This document shows positions 50,924-62,063 of a stretch of 64,000 nucleotides of DNA, one piece after another. The translations under genes were made by a program, and so were the position numbers. Numbering within the stretch: the stretch's first letter is position 1; each line of letters starts with the position of its first letter. The notes under the pieces were generated by a model. It was not told the origin of the DNA and did not search any database. It saw nothing but the letters and a program-made list of their open reading frames with translations. The DNA is from Nageia nagi (lineage: Eukaryota > Pinophyta), in NCBI GenBank assembly GCA_050084985.1, contig JBITNC010000001.1, positions 80,910,001-80,974,000 of the forward strand. Direction: 5' to 3'.

Positions 50924-52459
50924 TGATGAGTAAAATATTGGTATTCCAAATTCCACCAGGGCTGTCACTACCCTTCCCTTAGTGATCCTTTCACCTATTA
51001 TCGTGAAAGGACCAATTAACTCATAGAGCTGGTACTCCAACACTCACGGCAGATTTTAGTTTCCTCTCACTAGTCTTGGAAGACAATATCTGACTTCTTC
51101 ATTTAGTTAATCAATCCGAGTGGTGTTCAAGGCTATATGCTATTGAACTCTGTTCTCTCAGCTGTATCTACTTCAAGTAAACATTGCAGAAAGCAAATAT
51201 GCAAAATGGAAAGTTGCAAAATTGAAAGTACAGGAATCTTAAATGCTGAAAGAAATATACACTTGAAATCATCACACTGAATGTAAACTCACACCTGAAT
51301 TAGAAGAACAGTAAAATAAAAGTGTTTTCTACCATTTGGAGTGGGCCCTTGCTCCTCTTGGTGGAAGACTTAGAAGAACTCAGAACTGGAAACTCTTAAC
51401 AGATCACTCTATTATTGCATACAATTTGTCTTGCACAGAATGTGCTTGACGAATCTAATACAAAGTTTTATTCTTAACAGTCTACACACAATACTTCCTT
51501 AATCTTCTAACACCCCCCCCACCGTCAACAACTGAGGTATAAATATCCTCTGTTGTTTAACAATAGGCTGGCCAAGAATAACGATAATCTGAACAATATT
51601 CTGTTATAGAAAACAAAATCAGTTATTCTACCAGCTAGCTAATGCTAAAATTAACATGCTAACAGTGCCCACGTCTTATCTAAGGAGAGCTGCAATCTCT
51701 TAAGAAAAGGGTGGCTCATCTCAACAAGTCAGCAATATCCTATTTACATCATAAGTAGTTTATTATGCCTAATTTAGAGTCAAACATACTCCATAAAACA
51801 AGAAGCATATCTGACTATATCTAATGTGTTGGAGCCATGCTTCCATATACTATATCTGGAGCAGTTCACATCACGTAAATATCTGGATTATACAAGGATG
51901 GAATAGAGCTGACAATATAGTCAATAATGACAGTCAATTTTTCAAATTTGGGTCTAGAGCGAGAGCTCCAGACGAGCAGACGAGTGTGAAATAGAAGCTC
52001 CTGACGAGTGTGAAATAGAACTTCCAGAAGAGTCTGGAATAGAAGCTCCAAGCAAGTATGGAACGGAAGCTCCGGACGAGTCTGGAACGGAAGCTTCGAA
52101 CGAGTTTGGAACAGAAGCTCCAAACAATACAACTCCACTTTACCAAATGAGGCGTCCAATGTGTCCGGAGCAATGCATACAAGTGCAAAATCTGTTTAGA
52201 ATACTTTCTAACAATACTTGCAACTCATCCGAGTTATCAACCATCATTCCATGGAGCAAAGAGAAGCATTTTGGTTCAAACAAACACACAAAATAGAATC
52301 AGTATGCATAAAATACTAATATAAGGAAAGTATGCATTTAACCATATATTAAGCAACTAAATAGTCCAACAGTTACAATTAATCCGTCCCATAATGTCCA
52401 AATATACAAAATGAACCATCAAACTGTGCCAAAAACAAGGTAATTACTGAGACTCATCA
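50924..52459 (-). repeat. 3' LTR of the Athila-like element
   Basis: 1,536 bp, matches 62064-63571 end to end. Contains a C run (about 51511-51519) and a 24-bp minisatellite. Short frames in it (51866-52188) are repeat-derived. Confidence 0.95.
51985..52128. repeat. 24-bp minisatellite in the 3' LTR
   Basis: Five to six tandem 24-bp units of the type AGAAGCTCCGGACGAGTCTG plus GAAT. A counterpart lies at about 63110-63240 in the other LTR. Confidence 0.88.
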
Positions 52460-52467
52460 CTCCCTCC
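52460..52467 (-). other. Polypurine tract
   Basis: GGAGGGAG on the minus strand directly before the 3' LTR, the plus-strand DNA primer of reverse transcription. Confidence 0.8.
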
Positions 52468-52515
52468 AGCTTAAGACATTGCTACTCCTGGAGCAATAAA
52501 GGAAAAAGACAGCCT

Positions 52516-54805
52516 CAATCAAAATCATTGGAACTTTCGACAACAGTAACAACTGGTGGAGCATGAACTAAATGAGCCAAATCATAAGGTCCGGTAGCGA
52601 GCTGCAATCTTTGTCAGGTCCGAATGTCAATTGTGCCCTCTTTAACCTGTGGAACACTTGTCCCCCCACCATGGTGTCGGATAAGCCGAGACTCCCATGT
52701 TCTGAATGCTGCATTTGGTTGGGGCTCATTTTCAGTCACTTCAGGAACCTGCAATAGAATCAGCGGAGGACGAAACTGACTCCCACCCAATTGTCAGGAT
52801 CTATTTCTAACAAAGAGATAAGAGAGAGAGCTCGCCGTCTGCTCCAATATAAATTACCAGGTGTAAAAACTTCACGGATGCGGAGTTCATAAGGTAAACC
52901 CATCCAACATGTGTTACAACACACCACAGCCTCATCAAACATGGCGTGAAGAGTTTCGCGACATTCTTGTACACAATGTGATATTGCCGCTTGATATTGT
53001 GCTCTAATAGGGTCTTGTAAAAGAAGTACGCGCAATGCAGCCTAAAACCGTTGGGGAAAATATGCTTCAATCCTCATTGGAAAGATGTCACCCTCTTGAC
53101 TGTTCTAAAATTGAGCTATTTCCTTCCTCCATTGAATATGATTTAACAGAGCAGAAATAAATGCCCGCAACTGGACTTCTCCCACATACAAATTGACAAA
53201 GCACCCTCGATCGAACGGAACAAAGAAAGCGTGAATAAAACACTCACACATTAAGAAGCGTTGCTCATCCGAAGCAACAGAATATTCTTGAAGAAATTGT
53301 TGGGGAGTGTCTAAATGATAAAGTCACCCCTTCTTAATCTGTGACAATTGCCATCTGTAAAAGAGTTCTTTCAAATACACACTGTAAACCGATGAAGGTG
53401 AGCGTAGTCGCAGAATTTCCTCAAAGATTAAGGAAACATCCTGGACAATTTGCTTTGGAACAGAAGAGTTTTGGAAGAGTGCAACAACTAGGCTCTGAGC
53501 TTCTTCATATTTATTTTGTAAATTCTGATGCTCTACCACCAACTATTCATGCATAATGTTGAAATCAGAAAACACATACTGTTCCTGTGCCACCTGATGT
53601 CTCAGCTCTTCAATTTCATCTCGCAATCTAGCAGTGAAAGCCTTCTCCTCTGTCAAAGCAATCATCCAATCAAAATTCTACTAAATTCTCTCCTTAAGGG
53701 CTAACTGTTTAGACCGGATGTGCCTGATCATTGCATGGAGTGTCTAAGTGCCCATTTGTTGCCGCCGTAATGTATCATTAGTTGCAACCAACTCTTTATT
53801 TTTCTGTTCTATCTCATCATGTTGGGCACGCAGAATCTGATTTTCATGCTTCAGACGTTTGGTTTTCCCTTCTAGCTCTTGAACACAAGTTAATAACAGG
53901 AGTAATGGAGGAATTGGCAATCTCAAAATTCGGTTGCAAACAAGTAGAATCTTCCAGTGGTGCAGAAAAAATTGACACAGTCACAGGAACTGTGGAATCA
54001 ATGCGTGGTCTCTTCCTAGAAGGTCCAGCGGAAGACTCTGCATGTGGTTGACAAGTGGAAGACTTAATTTGGACGTGAGCTGGTGGAACTACCTCTACCA
54101 GATTTATGCCAAATGTAGGTACTATATCCGGTTCAGCAGCCTCCTCCTTGCCTTTTAAAAATGCTTGCCAGGATTCTTCTCCACCAATATGAAGAAAATA
54201 CTCCCGACAAATCAAAGTGATAAGTCCATGGTGTTTTAAAGGAGAAGTCTGGTTCGACTCGTGCCACTTAGCGGCCATGGACTGAAGACTATCAAACAAA
54301 TGCTGAGGAATATTATACTTATACTTGCCTGGATATCGTAACTGAACCAACAGCCGCATTTGATGCCCTTGCAGCATTGCATACTGGCCCTCACAGAAGA
54401 AATACTTCAGTACCCAGGTGTCAACCTCACTCCACGGCTCAGGTAAAGACGTGCGGTTAGTTCCTCGGTCTCATCCTTTGCTCTTAAATTTGGTTGCGCG
54501 AGGCTCAACAAGATGGTGGAAGGCGTCAAGAATATCATCAGGCGATTCTTTTCCAGGTGTCAACTCTTCACCTTCAACAGGAATACCAGAGATGGCGCTA
54601 ATTATCTCAGGAGAGACTAGAATGGTGTGCTCCCTAAGAGTGACAGAGTTTTCTTTTAATCGAACTGCCGCACCAACCAGAGCTCATAGCCTTGAAACTT
54701 GTCGAAAAATTGGAGCCACTGGGCGGTGGCAAATATTTCTGACACCTTGGAATCCTTCCGGAGCTCTTCCGTCGAGCTGGGTTCTTCTCGGCACTTCTGA
54801 TCCAT
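52516..54805 (-). pseudogene. Additional ORF (aORF) between integrase and 3' LTR
   Basis: A reading frame of about 760 codons with a few breaks runs from an ATG at 54803-54805 to a TGA at 52516. N-terminal part: WLQFFDKFQGYELWLVRQF, then after a frame break SPEIISAISGIPVEGEE, a pattern of plant retrotransposon extra ORFs. A basic Pro/Arg segment with SRKRPRID (about 54000) could be a nuclear signal. A coiled coil follows (ELEGKTKRLKHENQ and EQKNKELVATNDTLRRQQ, 53895-53750), then a Trp-rich C-terminal part (53540-52760). No membrane segment is visible, so an envelope role is not supported. Transcribed with gag-pol or from its own promoter. Function unknown. Confidence 0.7.
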
Positions 54806-55522
54806 TGCATTGACAACTAGTGGTCTGCAAGTTTTTGGCTGAATTTCGAGTGTGGCAAGGTGGCGAACAGCACTTATGGCACATTTGTTACTTGGACATA
54901 CAGATTCAAATAATTTATAACGGTTAAACTACTAATTACCTAACTAATGGTGAAATGACATACCATTTAATGGTGGATGGTGGCGGAGCGTAAAGATGGA
55001 CATCTGGTACATGCAGAGTTGATGGAGTGACATACCGACAATTGCGTACATGATATTCTAAAGCCGCGGATCTCTTCCTATGAATCATGCATCACGTGAG
55101 AGACACTTGACACGTGTTAGGCATTCGTTTGTGTGACGGGAAAAGGTGGCACTTCGTCTTATTCATGGCATGGAAAAGTGTGACAGCCAGCTCTTGAATC
55201 GTGTACCATGGAGTGGTGGGTGTGAACATGTGGATACGTGGACGTACCCTGTTTGTCGAGCTGTCACATGGTTCGGTTGTTATGTTGTACTCCCAACAGG
55301 TGACGTTACCTTGAAAATTGGGCCATCACGTTGTAACTGAAATCTCGTCTGGCGCATTGTACGAAGGTCATGGCAAGGAAATTGATAGCTCTTGACGTGT
55401 CCGGAGAAACGTCGTCCAAAGCTACAGTCATGACACCTGTGCAAGATTCATGCTAACTCTTGAAACTATAATAGTTCCTGCTGAAATGAAAATCCTGCAC
55501 GTGACCTTATGTTATATTTTTT

Positions 55523-55570
<48 letters not shown>

Positions 55571-55710
55571 ATTTTTTTTTAAAAACTGACTATAGCTCCT
55601 TGTGTTTCCAGTGTTGGTGATTTTCACCCAACAAGTGCCAATTTCCTGGTTTTCGCTTATCAACTGCCACATTCACTGGAATCACTTATTTATAAGACTG
55701 ATCAATGGAA
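54806..55710. other. Spacer between integrase and aORF
   Basis: Non-coding, less AT-rich, with several ACGTG motifs around 55090-55120 and a TA microsatellite. It could contain a promoter for the aORF; that is conjecture. Confidence 0.4.
55528..55567. repeat. (TA)n microsatellite
   Basis: About 19 TA dinucleotides in the spacer. Confidence 0.95.
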
Positions 55711-56994
55711 TTATTTAACCATACCCAAGGAGGAAGAGGCTTCCTCAGATGTATCAGGATCTGCTATCCTTATCTGCTGTGTGAATTGCTCCTTCGTTAC
55801 TAGTACAGTATATGGGCAAAGGCGATGTCTATTAACCAGGAGAATCCTCCGAGAGTCGTCAATCGGTTGCAACTGGACTGAACCATTAAGGAATATTTGA
55901 AAAATCTTATATGGCCCCAAGCATTGTGTTTGGAGCTTCTCTATGAAATCATTATAGCGGGAATCAAATTATAAAGCCCATTCTCCTACCCGAAACTGGT
56001 TTTGTTTTAGATTTTTGTCATGCCATATCTTTCGTTGATGTTGAATGATCTCAGTATTATGCAATGCCTCCATTCTTATTTCATCTAGCTCATTTACCTG
56101 TAGTAGTCTATTTTTCTGTATTTCTATTATGTCCATCCCAACCTCTAGGACTGTTCTCAATGTCTGGAGCTCTAATTCTATAGGCAATAAAGGATTCTTA
56201 TCAAATACTAACTCATATGGAGTAAACCCAGTGGTGGATTTCCACATAGTATTGTATGCCGAGACTGCTTCAAGAAGCCTAGATACCCAATCCCTTCTGT
56301 GTGAAGCTACTGTCTTGGTCAATATATTTTCCAACTCTCTGTTAGTAACTTCAACTTGTCCATTCATCTGTGGATGATAAGGCGAAGCCTTCTTATGTCG
56401 GATCTGGTACTGGTTCACAAAATGTTGAATTGTTTTTGACATGAACTGTGGACCTTGATCAAAAACCAGAAACTGAGGAGCTCCAAATCTTTGCATAATG
56501 TTATTATACAGAAAATCTGCCACATATTCTTCCTTGGCATGTGCCAAGGCTACTACTTCTACCCACTTAGTGGCATAATCAGTACAGACTAGTATGTGTT
56601 TCCTACCTTGAGATGGAGGATTAATAGGCCCGACAAAGTCGATGCCCCATTGCTCAAATGGTTCAAGCATCCATTGCGGTTGTAATGGCATTTGAGTAGT
56701 AGCAGTAGGCCTACCCATTCGTTGACACTGATCACACTGCCTCACATATTTTTTAATGTCTTTGTGCATAGAAGGCCAAAAATAACCAGCTCCTAGGACT
56801 TTATGGATGGTTCATTTATCAAAATAATGACCTCCTGAAGGCTCATCATGGCATGTACGGATGATATCAAATACCTCATCTGTCCGAAGACACCTTCGAA
56901 ATGCATGATCAGGTCCATATTTGAATAGCAACCCATCCAACCACTTATATGATGCACTCTGTCTAATCAATTGTTTCCTCTGATTTGGAGACAA
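55711..56994 (-). pseudogene. Athila-like integrase
   Basis: HHCC zinc-binding region (CHDEPSGGHYFD, and CDQCQRMG near 56735-56715), broken by a TGA just after FDK at about 56810 that looks like CGA to TGA. Core domain: GIDFVGPI (first Asp, about 56640), VFDQGPQF (second Asp, about 56460) and NGQVEVTNRELENIL (Glu, about 56365-56330), so the DDE triad is intact. The C-terminal part contains GPYKI and VNRHRLCPY, after a TAA near 55972. It would join cDNA ends to host DNA in the nucleus. Confidence 0.92.
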
Positions 56995-57072
56995 ATGCGG
57001 AGGAAGTTTCCGAGTGGCTAAATAATTGGCAATATCTGCAAACCAGGGAGACTGTGCAGATATTGCAAAAAG

Positions 57073-57384
57073 TTATTCATCTGGAAAGATATCTTCCAAC
57101 ATTTTATCTTCTCGGACAATATTCAATCTAGATAAGAAATCTACGACCACATTTGCCCTTCCAAGCTTATCAATGATAGTCACATTAAACTCCTGTAATA
57201 GCAGCAACCATCTCACAACTCTTCCACTTACCATAGGTTTGTTCATGAGATATTTAATGGCAACATGGTCAATATGAACAAACACTTGGTATCCTGTGAT
57301 ATAGTGTCTAAATTTATTGATGGCATACACTACTGCTAGGAATTCTTTCTCTGTAGTAGTATAATTTCTTTCATCTCCCACCAA
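57073..57384 (-). pseudogene. Athila-like RNase H
   Basis: NYTTTEKEFLAVVYAINKFRHYI carries the RNase H TExE-type motif; VHIDHVAIKYLM holds the next Asp region (usually TDH), and GRANVVVDFLSR the final Asp. Upstream sequence to 57490 continues the RT-RNase H connection with stops. Confidence 0.88.
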
Positions 57385-57495
57385 ATTTTTACTTATGTAA
57401 TAAATAGCATATCGGGGCTTACTTGGTTCTTCTTGTCCTAGGACTGCTCCAATAGCATAATTTGAGGCATCTATATGAATGTGGAATGGTAGTTC

Positions 57496-58305
57496 CTAAT
57501 TGGGACCTCTCAACACAGGAGTTGTGGTGAGTTTTTCCTTGATAGTCTGAAAAGCTTCTTCACAATCAGTTGTCCATTCAAATTCATTGTCCTTATGCAG
57601 CAAGGCAAATAACGGAGCTGCTGTTTTACTGAAATTTTCTACAAATCTTATGTAGTATCCGGCATGTCCCAAGAAGCTCCGGACATTTGTTTGAGTCTCA
57701 GGTTGAGGGAGTTGCTTGATGACTTCTATTTTCTTGGGATCCACCTGAATCCCTTGGGCTGAAATATGATGGCCCAAAACTATTCCCTCCTGTACAAGCA
57801 TGAAGCATTTTTCATAGCTTAAGGATAGATTATGCATTTTACATCGCACCAAGACTTTTTCTAAGTTCCTCAATGCATCTCCAAAAGTGTTGCCATACAC
57901 CATGAAGTCATTCATGTACACTTCAACGCAATCATTAGTCAAATCTGAAAAGACTGCTAGTACAACTCTTTCGAAAGTTGTTGGTGCATTGCACAAGCCA
58001 AATGGAAGAACTTTATAAGCATATGTACCCCATGCACAAGTAAACGTGGTCTTGCCTTGATCTTCCTCTGCAATTTGTATTTGGTTATAGCCACTAAATC
58101 CATCTAGGAAGGAGAAATATTGCTTACTAGACAAAGTGTCTAACACTTGGTCAATGAAAAGTAATGGGAAGTGGTCCCTGAATATAGCTTTATTGAGAGC
58201 GTTGTAGTCAACACATACCCTCCATTTACCATTTTTCTTAGGCACAATCATCAATGGTGAGACCCGTTGACTATCTGAGATAGGATAGATGAATTTAGCT
58301 TTCAA
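57496..58305 (-). pseudogene. Athila-like reverse transcriptase
   Basis: An open frame of 269 codons. VSPLMIVPKKNGKWRVCVDY, FSFLDGFSGYNQIQI (first catalytic Asp), LPFGLCNAPTTFERVV, then the catalytic box reads VEVYMNDFMVYG: the first Asp of the YxDD pair is Asn (codon 57910-57912). VQEGIVLGHHISAQGI and VRSFLGHAGYYIRFV follow. The length is normal, but with this residue polymerase activity is not expected. Confidence 0.93.
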
Positions 58306-58356
58306 TAGCTTTTCAATTTCAGTCTTGACAACTTCTTTAAGTGCAAGATTTACGCA

Positions 58357-58698
58357 TCAGGGAGGCTGCTGGACTGGTCTGGTTTCATCCGTATATATAT
58401 GATGGGTACAAATCTCCGGATGAATAACTTTCATGTCTAAATATTCCCAGGTGAAAGCCTCAGTATGGGCTGTCAAGACATCAAAAAGCTTCTTCTTTTG
58501 ATCATCTATCAACCAACTGCTGATATTAAGAGTCTTTCCTGGTAATACTTCCACAGTCTTGATCCCAGGTTTGGTCAGATTACTTTGTTCTTGTAGCTGA
58601 ACCAAGGAATTCAAAGGACAAGAGTGTGGAAATAAAGAATGGAATACTCTTGTTCTTTCCCTGAAAGTATCCCCTTTTGGAACAATGTAAGGGGGCAT
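58357..58698 (-). pseudogene. Linker upstream of RT
   Basis: 113 open codons between protease and RT with FTWEYLDMKVIHPEICTHHI, the typical pre-RT linker of gypsy elements (FAWSY-DMPGI-type). Same frame family as gag-pol; stops separate it from the neighbours. Confidence 0.7.
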
Positions 58699-58851
58699 TT
58701 GAACATTGCCAAAAATGTTGCCTGCTCTTCTGATGGAACATCGAAAATAATGTTCAGTAGTGGTTTAACCACTATATTTCCCTTCTCTTCATCACTGCCC
58801 TCTGATTCTTCTTCCTGCGGCTCCTAACAATGGTATTGTATTTGTTCCAAA

Positions 58852-59763
58852 CTAGGATTTTCTTCTGTCTTCAACATGGTCCTTGATGATAATGGTTGCT
58901 AATGTTGCAAAAGTCTCATGTGCATCCGTGTCAGGCTCATCAACCCATATCTGGTTGTGATATTCCAACGTTGGTTGGGCAGGTGTGTACAAAGAAAGTG
59001 TCTTTGTGTTTAGGCTGTTAGAAATGGTCATATCTCCAAACCTACAGTTGATGTATGCAGCTGCAGTGGCTAACCAAGGTCTTCCTAGTATGACTGGATA
59101 TCCAGAAGGCTGTGCTCTTGTCTTTAGAAGCAGAAAATCTACTGGATAACTCCAGGCATTTACTGTTATTTGGACATCTTCCACGATTCCTTCTGGCTTG
59201 GCCATTGTTCGGTCTACCATCTGCAACATAGTTAAAATGGGCTGTATATTTGACAGGAATAGCTTTGAGACATATCCAGAGTCATGACATTTATTGCTGC
59301 TCCCAACCAAAACATTGGATACTTTAGTGACTCTTATGAAAATGGTAATAACAGGATTACCTGGATCACCATACTTAGGAATTACCAAATTTCCGGCCAA
59401 AAGATCAGCTACTTTACCATTTAATTTAATAGTCTTTGGATAGACCTTCTTTCTTCTTCCTCCCTTTTGGATGCATAGTTCTTTAACCAGCTTGTTTAGC
59501 TCAGGAACTTGTTTAATTGCTTGTAATACAAGTATCGAGATATTCAATTTCCTTATCTCTTGTAGCAGTTCTGATTCAGTTTCTTGGGGTTTTTCAATCA
59601 GTCTTTCTGGATACGGAGTAACTTCTGTCTGGAGCTTCTTGTTGTTTGCGGGTAGAATTGTTTCTGTTGGTGGCTCCTGACTGTCTTCCGTGTGTTCTCC
59701 TAGAGATTCGTCTAAGCTGTCCACCTCTACTTCTGTGATGATAGGAGGTACAGGATCTAGCAA
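58852..59763 (-). pseudogene. Athila-like protease region
   Basis: 303 open codons. The N-terminal half is an acidic linker; then LLAGNLVIPKYGDPGNPVIT and a retropepsin-like segment with VNAWSYPVDFLLLKTR and VILGRPWLATAAAYIN. The active-site Asp box (usually D-L/T-G-A/S) is replaced by VGSSNKCHDSG-like sequence, so activity is doubtful. Confidence 0.75.
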
Positions 59764-59904
59764 TTTCTTACAAGATCAAAGCTCAATTTCATTGCATTGG
59801 ATAGCATTTACTGATGGAGTGTCTCCTTGATCAATTTGATAGGCAAGCGCTGGAGCTTGCCTGTTTTTATTTGGGTTAAGAACAGGTTGGGCCGGAAGAG
59901 CAGG

Positions 59905-61851
59905 TTACTTTGGAGGTTGTTGCTGCTGATTCATTTGCTGTTGTTGATTAAATGGTGGTGGTAGCAAACCTTGCCTTCGCTTTCCTTGTACTGGATGATT
60001 ACTCCAGTTCTGTCGATTTTGTCCTCCATATTGTTGCCATTGTGGATTCCATTGTGAAGGATCCCATCCATAACCTTGCCAATCTCGAGTTACCATCCAT
60101 AGGGAATATGGTGGCATGCTCAACCAATTCTGATTCGTTGGTGTAGAAAAATAGGGATTTGGATTCCCTTGGAAATTACTATTTCCCCTAGGCCCCATTG
60201 CTCCCATATAGTTCATGTTCATGTTTGGAGCTGCTACAGACATTTGTGCTATGGTTAGATAGTCACAATCATCTGTTGGATGGTCATTATTGCATAGGCT
60301 ACATATATGGGTAATGTTCAGAGGACATTCATGTAGAGCATGTTTCTTTCAGCACCTAGGACAGTACCTTGTTGAAAACTCATCTGTGGTCTCCTTTTTC
60401 GAATTTGTAGTTTGAAGAGAATCTTGGACCTCCTTCAGTTTATTTGTTGTTCCCTTCATTTGACTTAATTCAAACAGAACATCATTCCTGAAGTTTGCAA
60501 ATTCCTCTTTAATTTCACTTGCCAATCCAGTCTCTACCCGACCATCATTCTGAAACCTGTCACTTCTCTTATGTGTTCTGGTCCATGAATAGTTTCTGCA
60601 AAGTTCCACAATTTCATCAAGAGTTAACTTATTGACATTACCCTTTCCCATCATATTGAGGACTTCCAATGTGGAATCCAAAAGCCCTCTTAAAAAGATG
60701 GTTTTGGAGAATTCGGGATCCATGGTTGTGTCAACTCTTTTCTGAACAAATAAGAATCTGTCAAGGTAATCTTCAAGGCTTTCTGATGCTTCTTGACTGA
60801 GTCGAAACAGTTCATCTTTCCTATCTTTGACTCGACAGTATTCCTGGTATTTTTCCAGACAAGCTTTACTCCATTTCATCCCAAGTGGAGATGGAATCTG
60901 GAGGAAGTCCCATGAACCACCTCATTGCATTGTCCTTTAGAGTGGATGGAAAAAGTTTTAATTTTTGTTCATCCATCTCATAGTCATAAGTTCTGCACAA
61001 TATCTTGAATTCAAACAGAAATTGATTTGGACCCTCACTGGAAAGACCTCGAAAGGTAGGTAAGACTGATGGTGAAATGTTCTTCATAGGAGCCTGAGTC
61101 CCTGCGACGAGCCTTATGGGATAAGTGAATGTTTGAGTAGAGGGATTAGTACCTCCCACTCCAGAACCACCACTTCCTCTAGACATATTGACAAGTGGAT
61201 TAGTATATATCTTCTTTATTTGCTCAAACTTTGGTAATCTCCATTGCTGTAATAAATATGGAAGGGTATCTTGGCTGCTTCTTTTTCTGCTTCAGAATCA
61301 CTTTCACTAGAAAGAGGATGAATATGAGTAACAGGTAAGGGTAAAGATGTATTGGAGAAATGAATGAATGGATGAAGAGTAGTAGTGACTGTATCCGGAG
61401 CAAGCTCAACTGTCTTTGTTTGGAGAGTTAAATCTGCAAACCGAATAGGAAATGGAGGGGATTTATCAATAAATCTTCTATATTGCTTAGATGGATCTGA
61501 GAATCTCAGAAATGGTGGTGATGATGGACTAATGAAAGTTGTCTCTTCTGCAAAGACAAGGTGCTCAGATTCTGGAGTATGGTTTGCCTCCTCTTCCAAA
61601 ATTGTTGGATCAATTTCTTCCAATTCTTCCACAGGTCTAGGCTTTGGCCTAGTTTCTTTTGGTTGCTCCACCTAATGTTTTTCGACAACTATACTGCTTC
61701 CCTTTTCTTCCACAACCTTTTTTGAACTCAACTTTTTAGTTTTGGGGGGTTTTTGTTGTGTTTTCTGGACTGATTTTCTTACAGCTACTTTCTTACTACC
61801 ATCTCCTTTACTACTGACAAATCTTCCTTTATTATGTCTTGATCTATTCAT
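59905..61851 (-). pseudogene. Athila-like gag with two zinc knuckles
   Basis: Starts at an ATG at 61849-61851 with a basic Lys/Ser-rich segment, interrupted by TAG near 61674, then an acidic region, then gag proper (61186-60349: LKLFPSTLKDNAMRWFMGLP, about 60965-60905; ESLEDYLDRFLFVQKRV). Two knuckles follow near 60365-60270, CPRC...HALHEC (with a TGA inside) and CSLCNNDHPTDDC. The end is Asn/Gln/Gly-rich (60243-59905). A small frame change lies at 60870. Forms the nucleocapsid particle. Confidence 0.85.
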
Positions 61852-62041
61852 ACATTCTCAAGAAAATAAGCACACCAATTTATCACAACTTAGACAACAG
61901 TTCGCTACAATTTCTTAATATAGGTTATTGGGGCCACTTATTCTGTGAAGAATTGAGGAACCAGGATGGCACCCGATTGCAAATTGACTCTATCAAGTCC
62001 CCTATCCTTAAGAAGTGCAGGGATAGTTCAATTAACACCGT

Positions 62042-62059
62042 TCCCCAGCAACAGCATCA
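62042..62059 (-). other. Primer binding site (tRNA-Asp type, decayed)
   Basis: TGATGCTGTTGCTGGGGA on the minus strand. The expected Athila/Tat site, TGGCGCCGTTGCCGGGGA, differs at four positions, three of them CpG to TpG changes. Confidence 0.75.
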
Positions 62060-62063
62060 AAAA

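Noticed and set aside
51866-52188. Frames of 97 and 84 codons with repeating RSF/ELLF units
   Set aside because: They are translations of the 24-bp minisatellite in the LTR, open because the unit length is a multiple of three.
53341-54051. Plus-strand frames of 71 and 89 codons
   Set aside because: Antisense to the aORF of the Athila-like element, whose minus-strand reading is far more coherent.
52516-54805. Envelope glycoprotein gene
   Set aside because: Position fits, but no signal peptide, no transmembrane helix and no cleavage motif can be seen.
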